This document shows positions 8,071 to 17,063 of a stretch of 64,000 nucleotides of DNA, in pieces. The stretch spans positions 24,090 to 88,089 of the forward strand of contig JAHJTC010000005.1 in the NCBI GenBank assembly GCA_018830105.1, in the 5' to 3' direction. The first letter of the stretch is position 1. Each line of letters opens with the position of its first letter. The stretch comes from Bacteroidota bacterium. Its GTDB lineage: Bacteria; Bacteroidota; Bacteroidia; Bacteroidales; F082. A program made the translations under genes and the position numbers. The notes under the pieces were generated by a model, which made no database searches, was not told where the DNA came from, and saw nothing but the letters and a program-made list of their open reading frames with translations.

Positions 8071-9977
8071 TCGTATTGCTGCTGCTTTTAGGGTCGTCGG
8101 CTGCTGTGGCGCAGGAATTTACCACACGCAACAACACCTCAAAGAAGGCCTTGAAAGCCTACGAAAAAGCGGAGCAGCAGTATGTGCAATACAATTTTCC
8201 TGAGAGCATAGCGCTGCTGAAACAAGCCCTTGACAAAGATCCCTTACTTATCGATGCCTGGTTGCTGATGGGTGATGCTGCGGCAGCCCTCGACAGCAAC
8301 TCGCTTGCCCTCGAAGCCTACGAAAATGCGTATGCGCTGAGTCCTTTCTATTATCCGCCAACAGCATATATGCTTGGGAAGGCCTACCTCGAAAGTCGTC
8401 GCTTCGATCAGGCGGTGGAGGTGCTGGCCACGCTGCTGCAGCATAGCGATCTGCCGGCTGAATTGCTGAAAGAGGCAGAGCAGGTGAGGCAGACAGCGGT
8501 TTTCAGAAAAGCGGCTTACGCCCAGCCCGTTCCTTTTGATCCCCTGCCGCTTGAGCCAAGTATAAACAGTGCAGCCGACGAATATGTGAATGCGCTGCGG
8601 CTGGATGGCCGGATGCTTGTTTTTACGCGCAGGTCAGTGCAGGAACAAAAAAGCCCGCCCATGTTGGAGCGGTTGATGCTGGCAGAGGCTGACAGCTCCA
8701 GCTGGTCTTTGGCGGAGGTTTTTAGCCCTGATTGGCCTGTTACAGAACAAATTGGAGCCGTAACTTTCTCTGCTGATGGCCTGCAGATCTATTTTGCCGC
8801 CTGTGGCTGGCCTGATTCAAAAGGAAGCTGCGACCTCTACCTGTCGCAATACAGCGATGGAGCATGGCAAAGGCCGGTCAACCTGGGAAACGCCATAAAC
8901 AGCGGTTACTGGGAGTCGCAGCCCAGCATTTCTGCTGATGGAAGGCAGCTTTTTTTTGCCAGCAACCGCAGTGGCGGAGCGGGTGGCTCTGATCTCTGGA
9001 AGAGCAGCCTGAATGGGGATGGCAGCTGGTCCAAGCCTGTAAATCTTGGTGAGCAGGTCAATTCCGAAGGCAACGAAATGGCTCCTTTTCTGCATCCTGA
9101 TGGCAAAACGCTGTATTTTTCATCTGATGGACTTATCGGCCTGGGAGGCGCGGATCTTTTTGTCAGCCGCCTCGATACAGCAGGGCAGTGGCAACAAGCC
9201 GTAAATATGGGCTATCCGGTTAATACTACCTCAGACGAAATCAACCTGGTGGTGGCTGCGTCCGGCAAAACGGCTTTGCTTTCGGCCTTGAGCGACAGCA
9301 CGCAAACCTATGATATCTTATCGTTCAGCTTGCCGGCGCAACATCGGCCACAGCCGGTAACTTATTTGCAAATCGTGGCAAGGGATTTGGAAACCAAAGC
9401 GCCGCTGCAAGCCAGGCTGGTGCTGTCGGATCCCCGGACGGCCCGTGAGCTGATCACGGACTCCACCGATATATCAGGCGCTTCCTTTGTTGTGATCCCC
9501 GCCAAAGATTCTTATGCCTTGCAGCTGAGCAGCGAGGGCTATTTGTTTTACGACAGTTTTATCCGCCCCGAGGCAGGAACGGAGCTAGAGCCTGCAGAGA
9601 TAGAAATCTTTCTGGAGCGTATAAAAAGCGGTAAAACGGTGGTGTTAGATAATATTTTGTTCCAAGTCAATCAGGCTGTCTTGCTTGCCGAGGCCTACGC
9701 CGGCTTGCATAACCTGGAGCAATTCCTGAGTCAAAATCCTGGGTTAAAGGTTCGGATCGAAGGGCATACCGACAATTCAGGCGGGGATAGCTTTAACCAA
9801 AAGCTGTCGCAGGATCGGGCTCAGGCTGTTGCCGGATTTTTGACTGATCGTGGAATTGATCCGAAACGAATTGAAGTAGCAGGTTTTGGTTCGAATCGCC
9901 CGATAGCATCCAATGAAACAGACAAAGGCCGCGCAAAAAACAGACGGGTGGAGCTAAGGATAATTTCCGGCTTCTAA
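8025..9977 (+). CDS. PorE-like protein: TPR, PD40 propeller, CRD-like and OmpA domains
   Basis: From the ATG at 8025 the product is 650 residues and starts with MAHQPAKPQIYAYS plus a strong hydrophobic segment and a VAQ cleavage site; upstream in-frame ATGs at 7941 and 7992 lie inside queE and lack a signal-peptide shape. Order of domains: TPR-like helices (about 30-140), WD40/PD40 beta-propeller repeats (FSADGLQIYFAACGW, ISADGRQLFFASNRSG, LHPDGKTLYFSSDG), a carboxypeptidase-regulatory-like beta-sandwich, and a C-terminal OmpA peptidoglycan-binding domain (IEGHTDNSGG, NRRVELRI). This is the architecture of PorE, a T9SS component that ties the outer membrane part to peptidoglycan (family knowledge). 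PorE is described as a lipoprotein, but no lipobox Cys is seen here. Several paralogues with this layout are usual in Bacteroidota, so the PorE role is an inference. Confidence 0.88.
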   Translation: MAHQPAKPQIYAYSLIVLLLLLGSSAAVAQEFTTRNNTSKKALKAYEKAEQQYVQYNFPESIALLKQALDKDPLLIDAWLLMGDAAAALDSNSLALEAYENAYALSPFYYPPTAYMLGKAYLESRRFDQAVEVLATLLQHSDLPAELLKEAEQVRQTAVFRKAAYAQPVPFDPLPLEPSINSAADEYVNALRLDGRMLVFTRRSVQEQKSPPMLERLMLAEADSSSWSLAEVFSPDWPVTEQIGAVTFSADGLQIYFAACGWPDSKGSCDLYLSQYSDGAWQRPVNLGNAINSGYWESQPSISADGRQLFFASNRSGGAGGSDLWKSSLNGDGSWSKPVNLGEQVNSEGNEMAPFLHPDGKTLYFSSDGLIGLGGADLFVSRLDTAGQWQQAVNMGYPVNTTSDEINLVVAASGKTALLSALSDSTQTYDILSFSLPAQHRPQPVTYLQIVARDLETKAPLQARLVLSDPRTARELITDSTDISGASFVVIPAKDSYALQLSSEGYLFYDSFIRPEAGTELEPAEIEIFLERIKSGKTVVLDNILFQVNQAVLLAEAYAGLHNLEQFLSQNPGLKVRIEGHTDNSGGDSFNQKLSQDRAQAVAGFLTDRGIDPKRIEVAGFGSNRPIASNETDKGRAKNRRVELRIISGF

Positions 9978-10597
9978 ATAGTGTCTGTCTTTAAATAGGC
10001 TTCAGACAACGATTTCAATTGAACTTCTTCCTGCTTTTTGGGGCTGTTAGATGGCATAAGTCTGCTAAGCTGTTCCGTAATAAACTGCACATCATCGGTC
10101 ATTGCATGAGTCGAAATCGTTGCCCCGGAAACGGCGTCAATATTTTTGCCTACTTGAAGACTACTGTTGCCTCGATAGCCAAAAAATTGTTTGAGCCACC
10201 ATTTGGCGGTGATTTCGTGACCATGGGTGGCCGCATAGTTGAAGATTCTGATATACTGCACTGATGCCGTTGTGTCAAAAAAGATATAGTAATCGAAATA
10301 TTCCTTATCTCCGGTTTTATCAGCAGCATTTGCGATGGAACAGCCGCCGGAGCGACAACTGAAAACACGCCCAAGATAGAGATAGGCCTGTGTTTCACCA
10401 TTTGCAATCACGCTATAGAAGTTACCTGCGGGCATCGCTTTGGAATCCTTGAACTGCTGGAATTCGGCTTGTTTCAGGTTCAGCTGTTTGCGGATGTCTT
10501 TTTCGAGCGAGCGTGGAAAATTCTGTTCCTGCGCTCCGGCGGGAGGCAGGAACAAAAGCAGATTGATATTGAAAATAAGGATTAGAATATTTTTCAT
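9974..10597 (-). CDS. Secreted FMN-binding domain protein
   Basis: The 207-residue product has a signal peptide (MKNILILIFNINLLLFLP...GAQ) and a C-terminal FMN-binding domain. The motif DAVSGAT (154-160) matches the site at which ApbE attaches FMN to Thr (here Thr160) in NqrC/RnfG-type domains. It is therefore likely an extracytoplasmic flavoprotein for electron transfer. A CRSGGC pair (81-86) may form a disulfide or bind another group. It follows the porin gene by 8 bases on the minus strand and its stop overlaps the stop of the convergent PorE-like gene by 4 bases. Confidence 0.87.
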   Translation of the reverse strand: MKNILILIFNINLLLFLPPAGAQEQNFPRSLEKDIRKQLNLKQAEFQQFKDSKAMPAGNFYSVIANGETQAYLYLGRVFSCRSGGCSIANAADKTGDKEYFDYYIFFDTTASVQYIRIFNYAATHGHEITAKWWLKQFFGYRGNSSLQVGKNIDAVSGATISTHAMTDDVQFITEQLSRLMPSNSPKKQEEVQLKSLSEAYLKTDTI

Positions 10598-10605
10598 GGG
10601 ATTTG

Positions 10606-11784
10606 TTAAAACATAATTCCAAAACCGGCATTGAAGGTGGTTGAATAGGCATCGGCTGAGGCGGGTTTCACCAATTGAATATCGGTTTTAAACACGGCAC
10701 CCTGCACGAGTCTCCAAGTTAGTCCGGTAGTTATGGCCTGCACCTCATTGGCTTCTGCCGGGGAGAGTCCTCCGGCTGTTTTTGCCTGGGTGTTGTAGGC
10801 TTCGTAGCGCACAAAGGGGATTAGTCCGGCTTGCTGATCGCTGTTTCCAAGCAGGTCGTAGGCGGCCTCCACATAGTATCCGTTCAGGGCGCTGCCCAAA
10901 TCGCTGGCAGCAAACTGATTGTACGCAGCCGTATTGTTCACGGAGGCATAATACAGTTGTCCGCGAAACTGCCAGTGTTTCAAGGTGTAACGTGCATCAA
11001 GGCCGATCATATTGATACCCACCACGGAGGAGTCGGCAGTGGCAAGGGCAGCGGCATCCTGTTTGTCCAGTTTGTTATACAAGCTGCTCTGTGTTTTGCC
11101 GAAATAGCCCGAAAGTCCAAGGTTAAGGCCGCGAAGTCCAAAATATTCAAGCTTTGCGGTCAGGTTCGGTGAGCTGATGGTTGATTCTGCACCTTTTTGC
11201 CTTCCGGAGCGAAAACCATTGGCACCATTCAAGCGGGCGCTCCCGTCGTAGCCATTAAAACCGTTGACTACATAGAGCTGATATTTAATGCTTAAAGGTA
11301 AATAATTTCCGGTGATTCCAAAGCCAATTTCACGCCAGGTGGTGGGGGCAATCTTGCCGTCGATCAATGGTCTTTCGACTCCATTAAAGGTCGTGGGTTC
11401 GTGGTATTCATTGATAATTCCCATGGGAATCAAGAGTAATCCGGCACGAAACTGAACCAGCTGATTGAGCTTGTATTGCAAAAAAGCCTGCTCCACATAA
11501 ACTTCCGAAACATGCTCGAATTCGAGCTCGGTTACAAACTGCACCTTGTCGCTGAAATTGTAGCCAAACAGCATCACCATGCGATGCACATCCAATTTGC
11601 CGTTGTGGCGCAAGTCATTGTCGAATGGCTGGTTATAATGTACTTCGCCATAGCCGCCAATAGTAAGCTTGCTTTGTGATGCCAATAAGTTATCAGCCAT
11701 ATTTAAATAGGTGTTTTGATTTTCTTGGGCAACAGCCACAACTGTTGTCAGTAAAAAGAAGATGGAAAGAAGGGTTGACTTCAT
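10606..11784 (-). CDS. Outer-membrane porin-like beta-barrel protein
   Basis: The 392-residue product has a signal peptide (MKSTLLSIFFLLTTVVAVAQ) and alternating strands throughout, ending in an aromatic residue (NAGFGIMF), as in outer membrane barrels. The N-terminal part (GGYGEVHYNQPF, KLDVHRMVMLFGYNF, VEQAFLQYKL, RAGLLLIPMGIINEYHEP) matches the phosphate-selective porin O/P-like group in Bacteroidota. It heads a two-gene unit with the FMN-binding protein; a TAnnTTTG element lies 28 bases upstream. Substrate unknown; the partner suggests a link to periplasmic redox chemistry or metal uptake (inference). Confidence 0.85.
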   Translation of the reverse strand: MKSTLLSIFFLLTTVVAVAQENQNTYLNMADNLLASQSKLTIGGYGEVHYNQPFDNDLRHNGKLDVHRMVMLFGYNFSDKVQFVTELEFEHVSEVYVEQAFLQYKLNQLVQFRAGLLLIPMGIINEYHEPTTFNGVERPLIDGKIAPTTWREIGFGITGNYLPLSIKYQLYVVNGFNGYDGSARLNGANGFRSGRQKGAESTISSPNLTAKLEYFGLRGLNLGLSGYFGKTQSSLYNKLDKQDAAALATADSSVVGINMIGLDARYTLKHWQFRGQLYYASVNNTAAYNQFAASDLGSALNGYYVEAAYDLLGNSDQQAGLIPFVRYEAYNTQAKTAGGLSPAEANEVQAITTGLTWRLVQGAVFKTDIQLVKPASADAYSTTFNAGFGIMF

Positions 11785-11811
11785 CGGTTTTGTTATTGAT
11801 TAATACTGCTG

Positions 11812-11819
11812 CAAAAATA
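11812..11819 (-). promoter_or_regulatory. -7 element of the porin/FMN-protein operon
   Basis: On the minus strand TATTTTTG matches TAnnTTTG and ends 28 bases before the porin ATG. Confidence 0.5.
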
Positions 11820-11936
11820 TTGCTTAGAAACAGGTGCGGGAATACCTAAATCAAGTGATATTTTAATGCTGTGTTTAGCTGAAAAGTGTAATTTTACCTT
11901 TTCTTTGTTTAAACCGATTCATACATTACACACAGT

Positions 11937-12959
11937 ATGCTGTTACTTGTTTTATATCTTTTACTTGCTTTGGTGGTGTCGTTTCTATGTTCGATACTCG
12001 AAGCAGTGCTTTTATCGGCTCCAGTGCCTTATTTGCGCACAAAATCAGAGTCGGGAAGCAAGTTGGCAGCAGACTTGCTTGGCATGAAGGGTCAAATTGA
12101 CAAACCCTTGTCGGCCATCCTTTCGCTTAATACGGTGGCACATACTGTTGGTGCTGCAGGTGTGGGAGCTCAGGCTACTTTGGTCTTTGGCGAGGTATAT
12201 TTTGGAGTTGTGTCTGCGGTACTCACCCTGCTTATTCTTATCTTTACCGAAATCATTCCGAAAACAATAGGCGCACGCTATTGGCGCAATCTGCTTGGTT
12301 TTACCTATTATACTATTCGTGTGCTGGTGGTACTGGCTTATCCGCTTGTTGTGATGTCTTCGCTGATTACCAATCTTTTTGCCAAGCAGAAGGCGGAGCA
12401 AACCATCAGTCGTGAGGAGCTTGGTTTGCTTGCTGATATTGGCAATCAGGAGGGTGTGCTGGGAGAACAGGAAAGCAGAATCATCAAGAACATCATCAGC
12501 CTGCGACAGGTTAAGGTGGCTGATATCATGACCCCGAGGGTGGTTGTTGCTGCGGCTGATGAAACCTTAACGATGGCGGATTTTGGGCAGGATCCCAAAT
12601 TTATCAGCTTCACCAGGATTCCGATTTATCATGAAAACATCGAACACATCAACGGTTATATTTTTCGGCAAGCGGTATTTGAACAGCTGGCGGAGGATCA
12701 TCATGACAAGCAGATAGCTGTTCTAAAACGAACCATCGTGGTTGTCCCGGAATCAATTCCAGTGCTTAGCCTCTGGGATCAGATGGTCAGCAAAAGGGAG
12801 CATATTGCTTTGGTTGTTGATGAGTATGGTGGAACGGCCGGCATCGTTACCATGGAGGACATTATCGAGACCTTGCTGGGATTCGAGATTATGGATGAAA
12901 GGGATGCGATCCAGGATATGCAGCAGTATGCGCGCGATCGCTGGAAGAAAAGACAATAA
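11937..12959 (+). CDS. CNNM/CorC-type transporter (DUF21 plus CBS pair)
   Basis: The 340-residue membrane protein has a DUF21 transmembrane domain (about 1-165, with hydrophobic segments at 2-22, 75-105 and 120-150 and the conserved EIIPKTIGARY motif) and a cytoplasmic CBS pair (about 190-315, VADIMTPRV and LVVDEYGGTAGIVTMEDIIE). Family members mediate Mg2+ or other divalent cation export. It stops soon after the second CBS domain and lacks the C-terminal CorC/HlyC domain seen in longer relatives. It is monocistronic with a 70-base gap to the next gene. Confidence 0.92.
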   Translation: MLLLVLYLLLALVVSFLCSILEAVLLSAPVPYLRTKSESGSKLAADLLGMKGQIDKPLSAILSLNTVAHTVGAAGVGAQATLVFGEVYFGVVSAVLTLLILIFTEIIPKTIGARYWRNLLGFTYYTIRVLVVLAYPLVVMSSLITNLFAKQKAEQTISREELGLLADIGNQEGVLGEQESRIIKNIISLRQVKVADIMTPRVVVAAADETLTMADFGQDPKFISFTRIPIYHENIEHINGYIFRQAVFEQLAEDHHDKQIAVLKRTIVVVPESIPVLSLWDQMVSKREHIALVVDEYGGTAGIVTMEDIIETLLGFEIMDERDAIQDMQQYARDRWKKRQ

Positions 12960-13029
12960 TGTTTTTTTTGATCGCTTAATGAACATTCTTAGGCGATGCT
13001 TGTCGTGTTGGTAGTTTTAATTGTTTACT

Positions 13030-13749
13030 ATGCAGCAAATAGTTACGGTGACATTTTTTCGCTATAGCGGAATTCGCAACAAAATTTGGGGAATGAGCCA
13101 GATGTTTCTTGTCCGTGAGGCGATGCGTCAAATGGCGGGAGTATCGTTCTTTAAGCCGCTGGGAACAGGTGGTGGAGCGGGTTACAGCCTTATGCCTGAT
13201 TTTGGTGTGTATGGTTTGCTCGTGGTATGGAAGGATATTTCCTTTGCTGAGGATTTTTTGAAGAGCACGAAGTTCGATGAATTTAGAATGCATAGCGCTG
13301 AGCAATACACCGTTTTTATGACACCAGTTCTTGCTAAGGGAAGCTGGTCGGGTTTCAGCGATTGGCAGGTTTCGGCTGATACAGATGCAAATGCTGCTGT
13401 GGCGGTGATTACTTACGCCACTATTCGAAAGGGTTTTATCATTCCATTTTTGCGTATCACACCCAAGGTGAGTAAGGTAAGCGAGGGTTTTCAAGGCTTG
13501 GTTTTTTCCAAGGGAATAGGGGAGAAGCCCATTGGGGAACAGGCAACTTTTACCGTTTGGGAAAATGTGGCGCATGTGGAGCAGTTTGCTTATCGCGGCA
13601 AACATCTTGAAGCTATGCGCCTTACACGTACGAAAAACGGCTTTACCGAAGAGCTTTTTGCCCGTTTCAAACCTTTAAAGGCTGTGGGAAGCTATCAGGG
13701 AACAAATCCCGTTCAAGAGTTGCTGGATAAGCAGCAAGCTGATACATAG
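13030..13749 (+). CDS. CrtA-like (spheroidene monooxygenase family) protein
   Basis: From the ATG at 13030 the product has 239 residues; an upstream TTG at 13021 is less likely. The sequence shows the two-part CrtA pattern: an N-terminal ferredoxin-like half with FFKPLGTGGGAGYSLMPDFGVYG and LLVVWKD, and a second half with ATFTVWENVAHVEQFAYRG. CrtA enzymes are heme monooxygenases that oxidise carotenoids such as spheroidene (family knowledge). No other carotenoid gene is present, so the substrate may be different. Many Bacteroidota carry this lone homologue. Confidence 0.8.
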   Translation: MQQIVTVTFFRYSGIRNKIWGMSQMFLVREAMRQMAGVSFFKPLGTGGGAGYSLMPDFGVYGLLVVWKDISFAEDFLKSTKFDEFRMHSAEQYTVFMTPVLAKGSWSGFSDWQVSADTDANAAVAVITYATIRKGFIIPFLRITPKVSKVSEGFQGLVFSKGIGEKPIGEQATFTVWENVAHVEQFAYRGKHLEAMRLTRTKNGFTEELFARFKPLKAVGSYQGTNPVQELLDKQQADT

Positions 13750-13881
13750 GGCTTGCTGAAAAACCCGAAATAGACAATTCTGGTCATGCACCTACGGATC
13801 TTGATACAATTTTATTTTTATAAAGGTTATCGCCACGCTGTGGCTTATATTAAGGTAGGTTGCACCGTTAATATTTATTAG

Positions 13882-14139
13882 AAATCCTACGGAAAAAGAG
13901 GAACTAAGGAGCGTGATGAACTTGAGGCCGGTTATGAAAACTTCAAGATCGGAGCCTTATTTTGCAATGCGGGTATTGAGAAAGGAATGACACGGGAAGA
14001 ACTTGCTGAAAAAGTCGGAACTACAAAATCCTACATTTCTAAAATCGAGAATAACATTAAAGAAGTCCGTATCTCAAGACTTCAAAATACAGTTGAACTT
14101 GGTTTTGGTGGCTACTTAGAATTCTCTGTCAAACTGTAA
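13882..14139 (+). pseudogene. Remnant of a HigA-like HTH antitoxin
   Basis: An open frame of 85 codons runs from a TAG at 13879 to a TAA at 14137. It contains a clear XRE-type HTH: GMTREELAEKVGTTKSYISK followed by IENNIKEVRISRL and the HigA-type end GFGGYLEFSVKL. No ATG, GTG or suitable start precedes the domain and no toxin frame is recognisable between 13750 and 13880. The piece therefore looks like a 5'-truncated antitoxin of a HigBA/RelE-type module. The rest of the 442-bp gap (13750-14191) shows nothing else. Confidence 0.75.
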
Positions 14140-14191
14140 CTTGCCTCTTGACAGAAAGAAGAAATGTCGCCCTTTGTAGCATACAAAAATA

Positions 14192-15751
14192 TCAGTAAAT
14201 TACGGTAACTGCTCCTCTGGCTTCGATCTGACGCCCTTCAGCATTGCGGTAGCGATAAACCCAAATATAGGTGCCCCGGCTCACTTTCTCGGTCTTGTAT
14301 TTTCCGTCCCAGCCTTGCTGAAAATCACGGGTTTCGAAAATCAACTGTCCCCAGCGGTTATAAACCTGAAAAACATAATCGCCGGCAGGATCAAAACGCG
14401 AAATTGGTTTAAATTCTGGCGTATAGCCGCCGGGTTTAAAGGCATTTGGTACAAATAATTCACTGTCGAATCCAACACTCACCCGATTTGAAGCAGCCTT
14501 GACAAGGGGTTCTCCTGGCTGAGTGGCAGCTTCGGCTACAATATAATAGCTAATATTTCCGGCTTCGCCGCTTTGCGGAATGTCATTGTCAGTGAAGCTG
14601 GTAGCCGAAGTGGTATGGATTTCGATGTAGGCCTCTTCACCGATTTTTCTAAACAGGGTGTAAGCTTCCACAGCCCAGCCTTCATAGGCGTTCCAGCTAA
14701 GTTCAACGCTTTCTTCGGCTTGCGCTTCTGCGGTGAGGAAGATGCTGCGATGGGGTGTCACAGCAGGCAGCTTAAAGCCGCAATAGTCTGTTAGTGCAAG
14801 GTCGTACCAATAGGCCGTCTGGCTGCTGTTGGCCTCGCTGTCGCTATAGCTTACAGCACCAAAATTGCCCGACTCAAGTTGTTGATAAAACTGCAATGCA
14901 TTACTGTTTTGGTCGGCTGTGCGCCATATTTCCAAGCCGTTTATAGTGCCCGAACCTGTTATCTCGCCAAGCAAAGTAACTGATCCGTCTTCTTCAACGG
15001 AAACCGCCATAATTGTTGGCGGGTCAGGACGTTCGTAAGCAGGTGTGTCGCGGGATTGGCTGTTTGAGTTGCTGCCTTGTTGCAGGCCTTCGATAGCATA
15101 AACGGCTTCCACTTTATAGGTGTATATCTGATCAGGATCAAAACCCGAATGGGTGTATTCGTAAACGTTAGTGAATTTATAATCTCCGGTAACCAGCTCA
15201 TTGTCATAAGTGAGAATTTGATCCACCGGTGTGAGGGAACTCTGCGCCAGCGTAGCAATGGTGTTGAAGTTTGGATCGCCCTCAACACTGGCTTTTATGA
15301 CATAGGAAATAGGCTCAAAACCATTGAAAAACGAAGTCCATTTTATCGTGTTTGTCAGCGCACACTCATCATAAACGATTGTTTCATAAAGAAAAATGGT
15401 CTGCATTTCTTCTGACTCATAAATGGGATTCGCTTCTAAATTGATCCGGTAGATTTGCTTTTTTTGGCCTGCATTAGAGTTTTCATCCACATAAGTCAAA
15501 TCGGAAGCACTCACCCTGTCAATCTCCTGAAAAGCACCCTGATCATCACCCGGGATAAAGTACTCAAAACGGGATATGATATAGATCTCATTCTCATTAT
15601 TCAGCAGCTGTTTCCATTGGATTTCAACATGATTATTCTCGTCAATACTAACAGACTCAATAACGGGGTTTACTTGCCCCATAATATTTGTATTACAGCC
15701 AATTAGGAGTAGTGATAAACCGATTATTATATGTTGATAAAACCGCTTCAT
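14192..15751 (-). CDS. Secreted fibronectin-III-type protein with T9SS type B sorting domain
   Basis: The 519-residue product starts with a signal sequence with a Cys after it (LLLIGC, possible lipobox). The middle (about 35-425) holds several Ig/fibronectin-III-like domains. The last ~85 residues (LFVPNAFKPGGYTPEFKPI, YVFQVYNRWGQLIFET, WDGKY, GTYIWVYRY) are the gliding-motility-associated type B sorting domain, which directs export by T9SS and surface fixation through SprF-like partners (family knowledge). It is the last gene of a minus-strand operon after two M16 peptidases, 8 bases downstream of the second. Role is probably a surface or adhesive protein. Confidence 0.9.
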   Translation of the reverse strand: MKRFYQHIIIGLSLLLIGCNTNIMGQVNPVIESVSIDENNHVEIQWKQLLNNENEIYIISRFEYFIPGDDQGAFQEIDRVSASDLTYVDENSNAGQKKQIYRINLEANPIYESEEMQTIFLYETIVYDECALTNTIKWTSFFNGFEPISYVIKASVEGDPNFNTIATLAQSSLTPVDQILTYDNELVTGDYKFTNVYEYTHSGFDPDQIYTYKVEAVYAIEGLQQGSNSNSQSRDTPAYERPDPPTIMAVSVEEDGSVTLLGEITGSGTINGLEIWRTADQNSNALQFYQQLESGNFGAVSYSDSEANSSQTAYWYDLALTDYCGFKLPAVTPHRSIFLTAEAQAEESVELSWNAYEGWAVEAYTLFRKIGEEAYIEIHTTSATSFTDNDIPQSGEAGNISYYIVAEAATQPGEPLVKAASNRVSVGFDSELFVPNAFKPGGYTPEFKPISRFDPAGDYVFQVYNRWGQLIFETRDFQQGWDGKYKTEKVSRGTYIWVYRYRNAEGRQIEARGAVTVIY

Positions 15752-15759
15752 TATTTGAT

Positions 15760-17061
15760 TTATTCCGGTTTTTGCAGCTCGTCGCCAACCACCACCGTTA
15801 CCATGCTTGCCGGATCCAGGTATTTAATGGCCAGCATTTTTAGTTCGTCGGCAGTTGTGGCTTGAATTCTTTCCAGGCTTTCCTTATAAAACTGCATATT
15901 CATTCCGCTGTCGTAAACCGAACGAAATCGTTCGGCCTGATTAAACACCCCATCGAGGGCACGTAAATAGCTGCCATTGAGGTAGTTTTTAACCAGCTCC
16001 AGTTCGTCGCTGCTAACGGTTTCTTCGCGCAGCCGCTTGAGCTCGTGTTGTATTTCTTTTAAAGCGGCTTGCGTCACGGCAGTACCCGTTTCGGTCGAGA
16101 TGGCGAAAGAGGTGGCATGACGCATAGGCATCACCTGTGAGTTTATGCCGTAAGTATAGCCTTTATCCTCCCGAATATTGGTCATCAGCCGCGAACCAAA
16201 ATAGCCCCCCAGAAGCGTATTAAGCAGCAGAAAAGGGATATAATCCGGATGCTGGCGAAGCATCAGCGGTCTTCCTATCATGATGGCCGATTGCAGGGCT
16301 TTTTCTCTTAAAACGGGATGATAGCCCGACTGAAAATCAAAATCCAGGGGCAGCATGGATTTGCTCCCGCCTTCGCGCCAAACACTTCCTAATTCATTGT
16401 TTATTAGTTTAATATCACTGTCGCCTATTGCTCCACTCAAGATCATATAGGCATTATCCGGGTGAAACTGCTGTTGGTAATACTGAATTAAATCGCTGTT
16501 GCTTAGCAGATCGAAATCCACTTCTGAAGCTGCCTGGCCATAAGCTGTATCAGCGCCAAAAATGAGTTTGTTGAAAGCCATCCGCGCCATTTGTTTGGGT
16601 TTCTGGCTATTGATGATAAAAGCCTGTTTTTGCCGCTTGTTTTTTAGTTTGAAGTCGCGCGTTCTGAAGCTTGCTTCTGTCAGCATGCTTTTAAGCAATG
16701 GCAATAATTTCGGCAGGTGTTTTTGCAAACAATAGAGACTTATCCAGGCGGTATCTTTGGAGGCCTGCAGATCAATGTATGCGCCGTAGTAGTCAACTTT
16801 GGAGGCGATGGTGCCTCCGCTAAAAGAGGCGGTGCCTTCTTTGAGCATTTTAATTGTAGTGCTGGCAACAAGTTTCTTGGTTTGCCAGATACTCCCTGCG
16901 TCAAAAACAATATCCAGCCGTATTGCCGGATGGATGGCATTGCCAAAAACAAACAACGGTATCCCGTTATCCAAGCTTAGCTTTTGCGGTTCGCTCAACT
17001 TGAGCGCTACGGTTTTTATCAGCGATGGTGCTGATCTTCTGTCGGGTTGTATTGCGCGCAT
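15760..17061 (-). CDS. M16 peptidase-like protein without zinc site
   Basis: From the ATG at 17061 the product has 433 residues, leaving a 2-base gap after the partner gene; the longer reading from 17100 overlaps that gene. It has the two-half M16 fold (VFDAGSIWQTKKLVASTTIKMLKEG in place of the zinc helix; GPLMLRQ and YFGSRLMTNIREDKGYTYGI in the second half). The HxxEH motif is missing. In paired M16 systems the inactive subunit with the R/Y motif binds substrate, while the active subunit has the zinc (family knowledge). The RxxxxY-type motif RLMTNIREDKGYTYG is present here, which fits this role. Confidence 0.9.
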   Translation of the reverse strand: MRAIQPDRRSAPSLIKTVALKLSEPQKLSLDNGIPLFVFGNAIHPAIRLDIVFDAGSIWQTKKLVASTTIKMLKEGTASFSGGTIASKVDYYGAYIDLQASKDTAWISLYCLQKHLPKLLPLLKSMLTEASFRTRDFKLKNKRQKQAFIINSQKPKQMARMAFNKLIFGADTAYGQAASEVDFDLLSNSDLIQYYQQQFHPDNAYMILSGAIGDSDIKLINNELGSVWREGGSKSMLPLDFDFQSGYHPVLREKALQSAIMIGRPLMLRQHPDYIPFLLLNTLLGGYFGSRLMTNIREDKGYTYGINSQVMPMRHATSFAISTETGTAVTQAALKEIQHELKRLREETVSSDELELVKNYLNGSYLRALDGVFNQAERFRSVYDSGMNMQFYKESLERIQATTADELKMLAIKYLDPASMVTVVVGDELQKPE

Positions 17062-17063
17062 AA

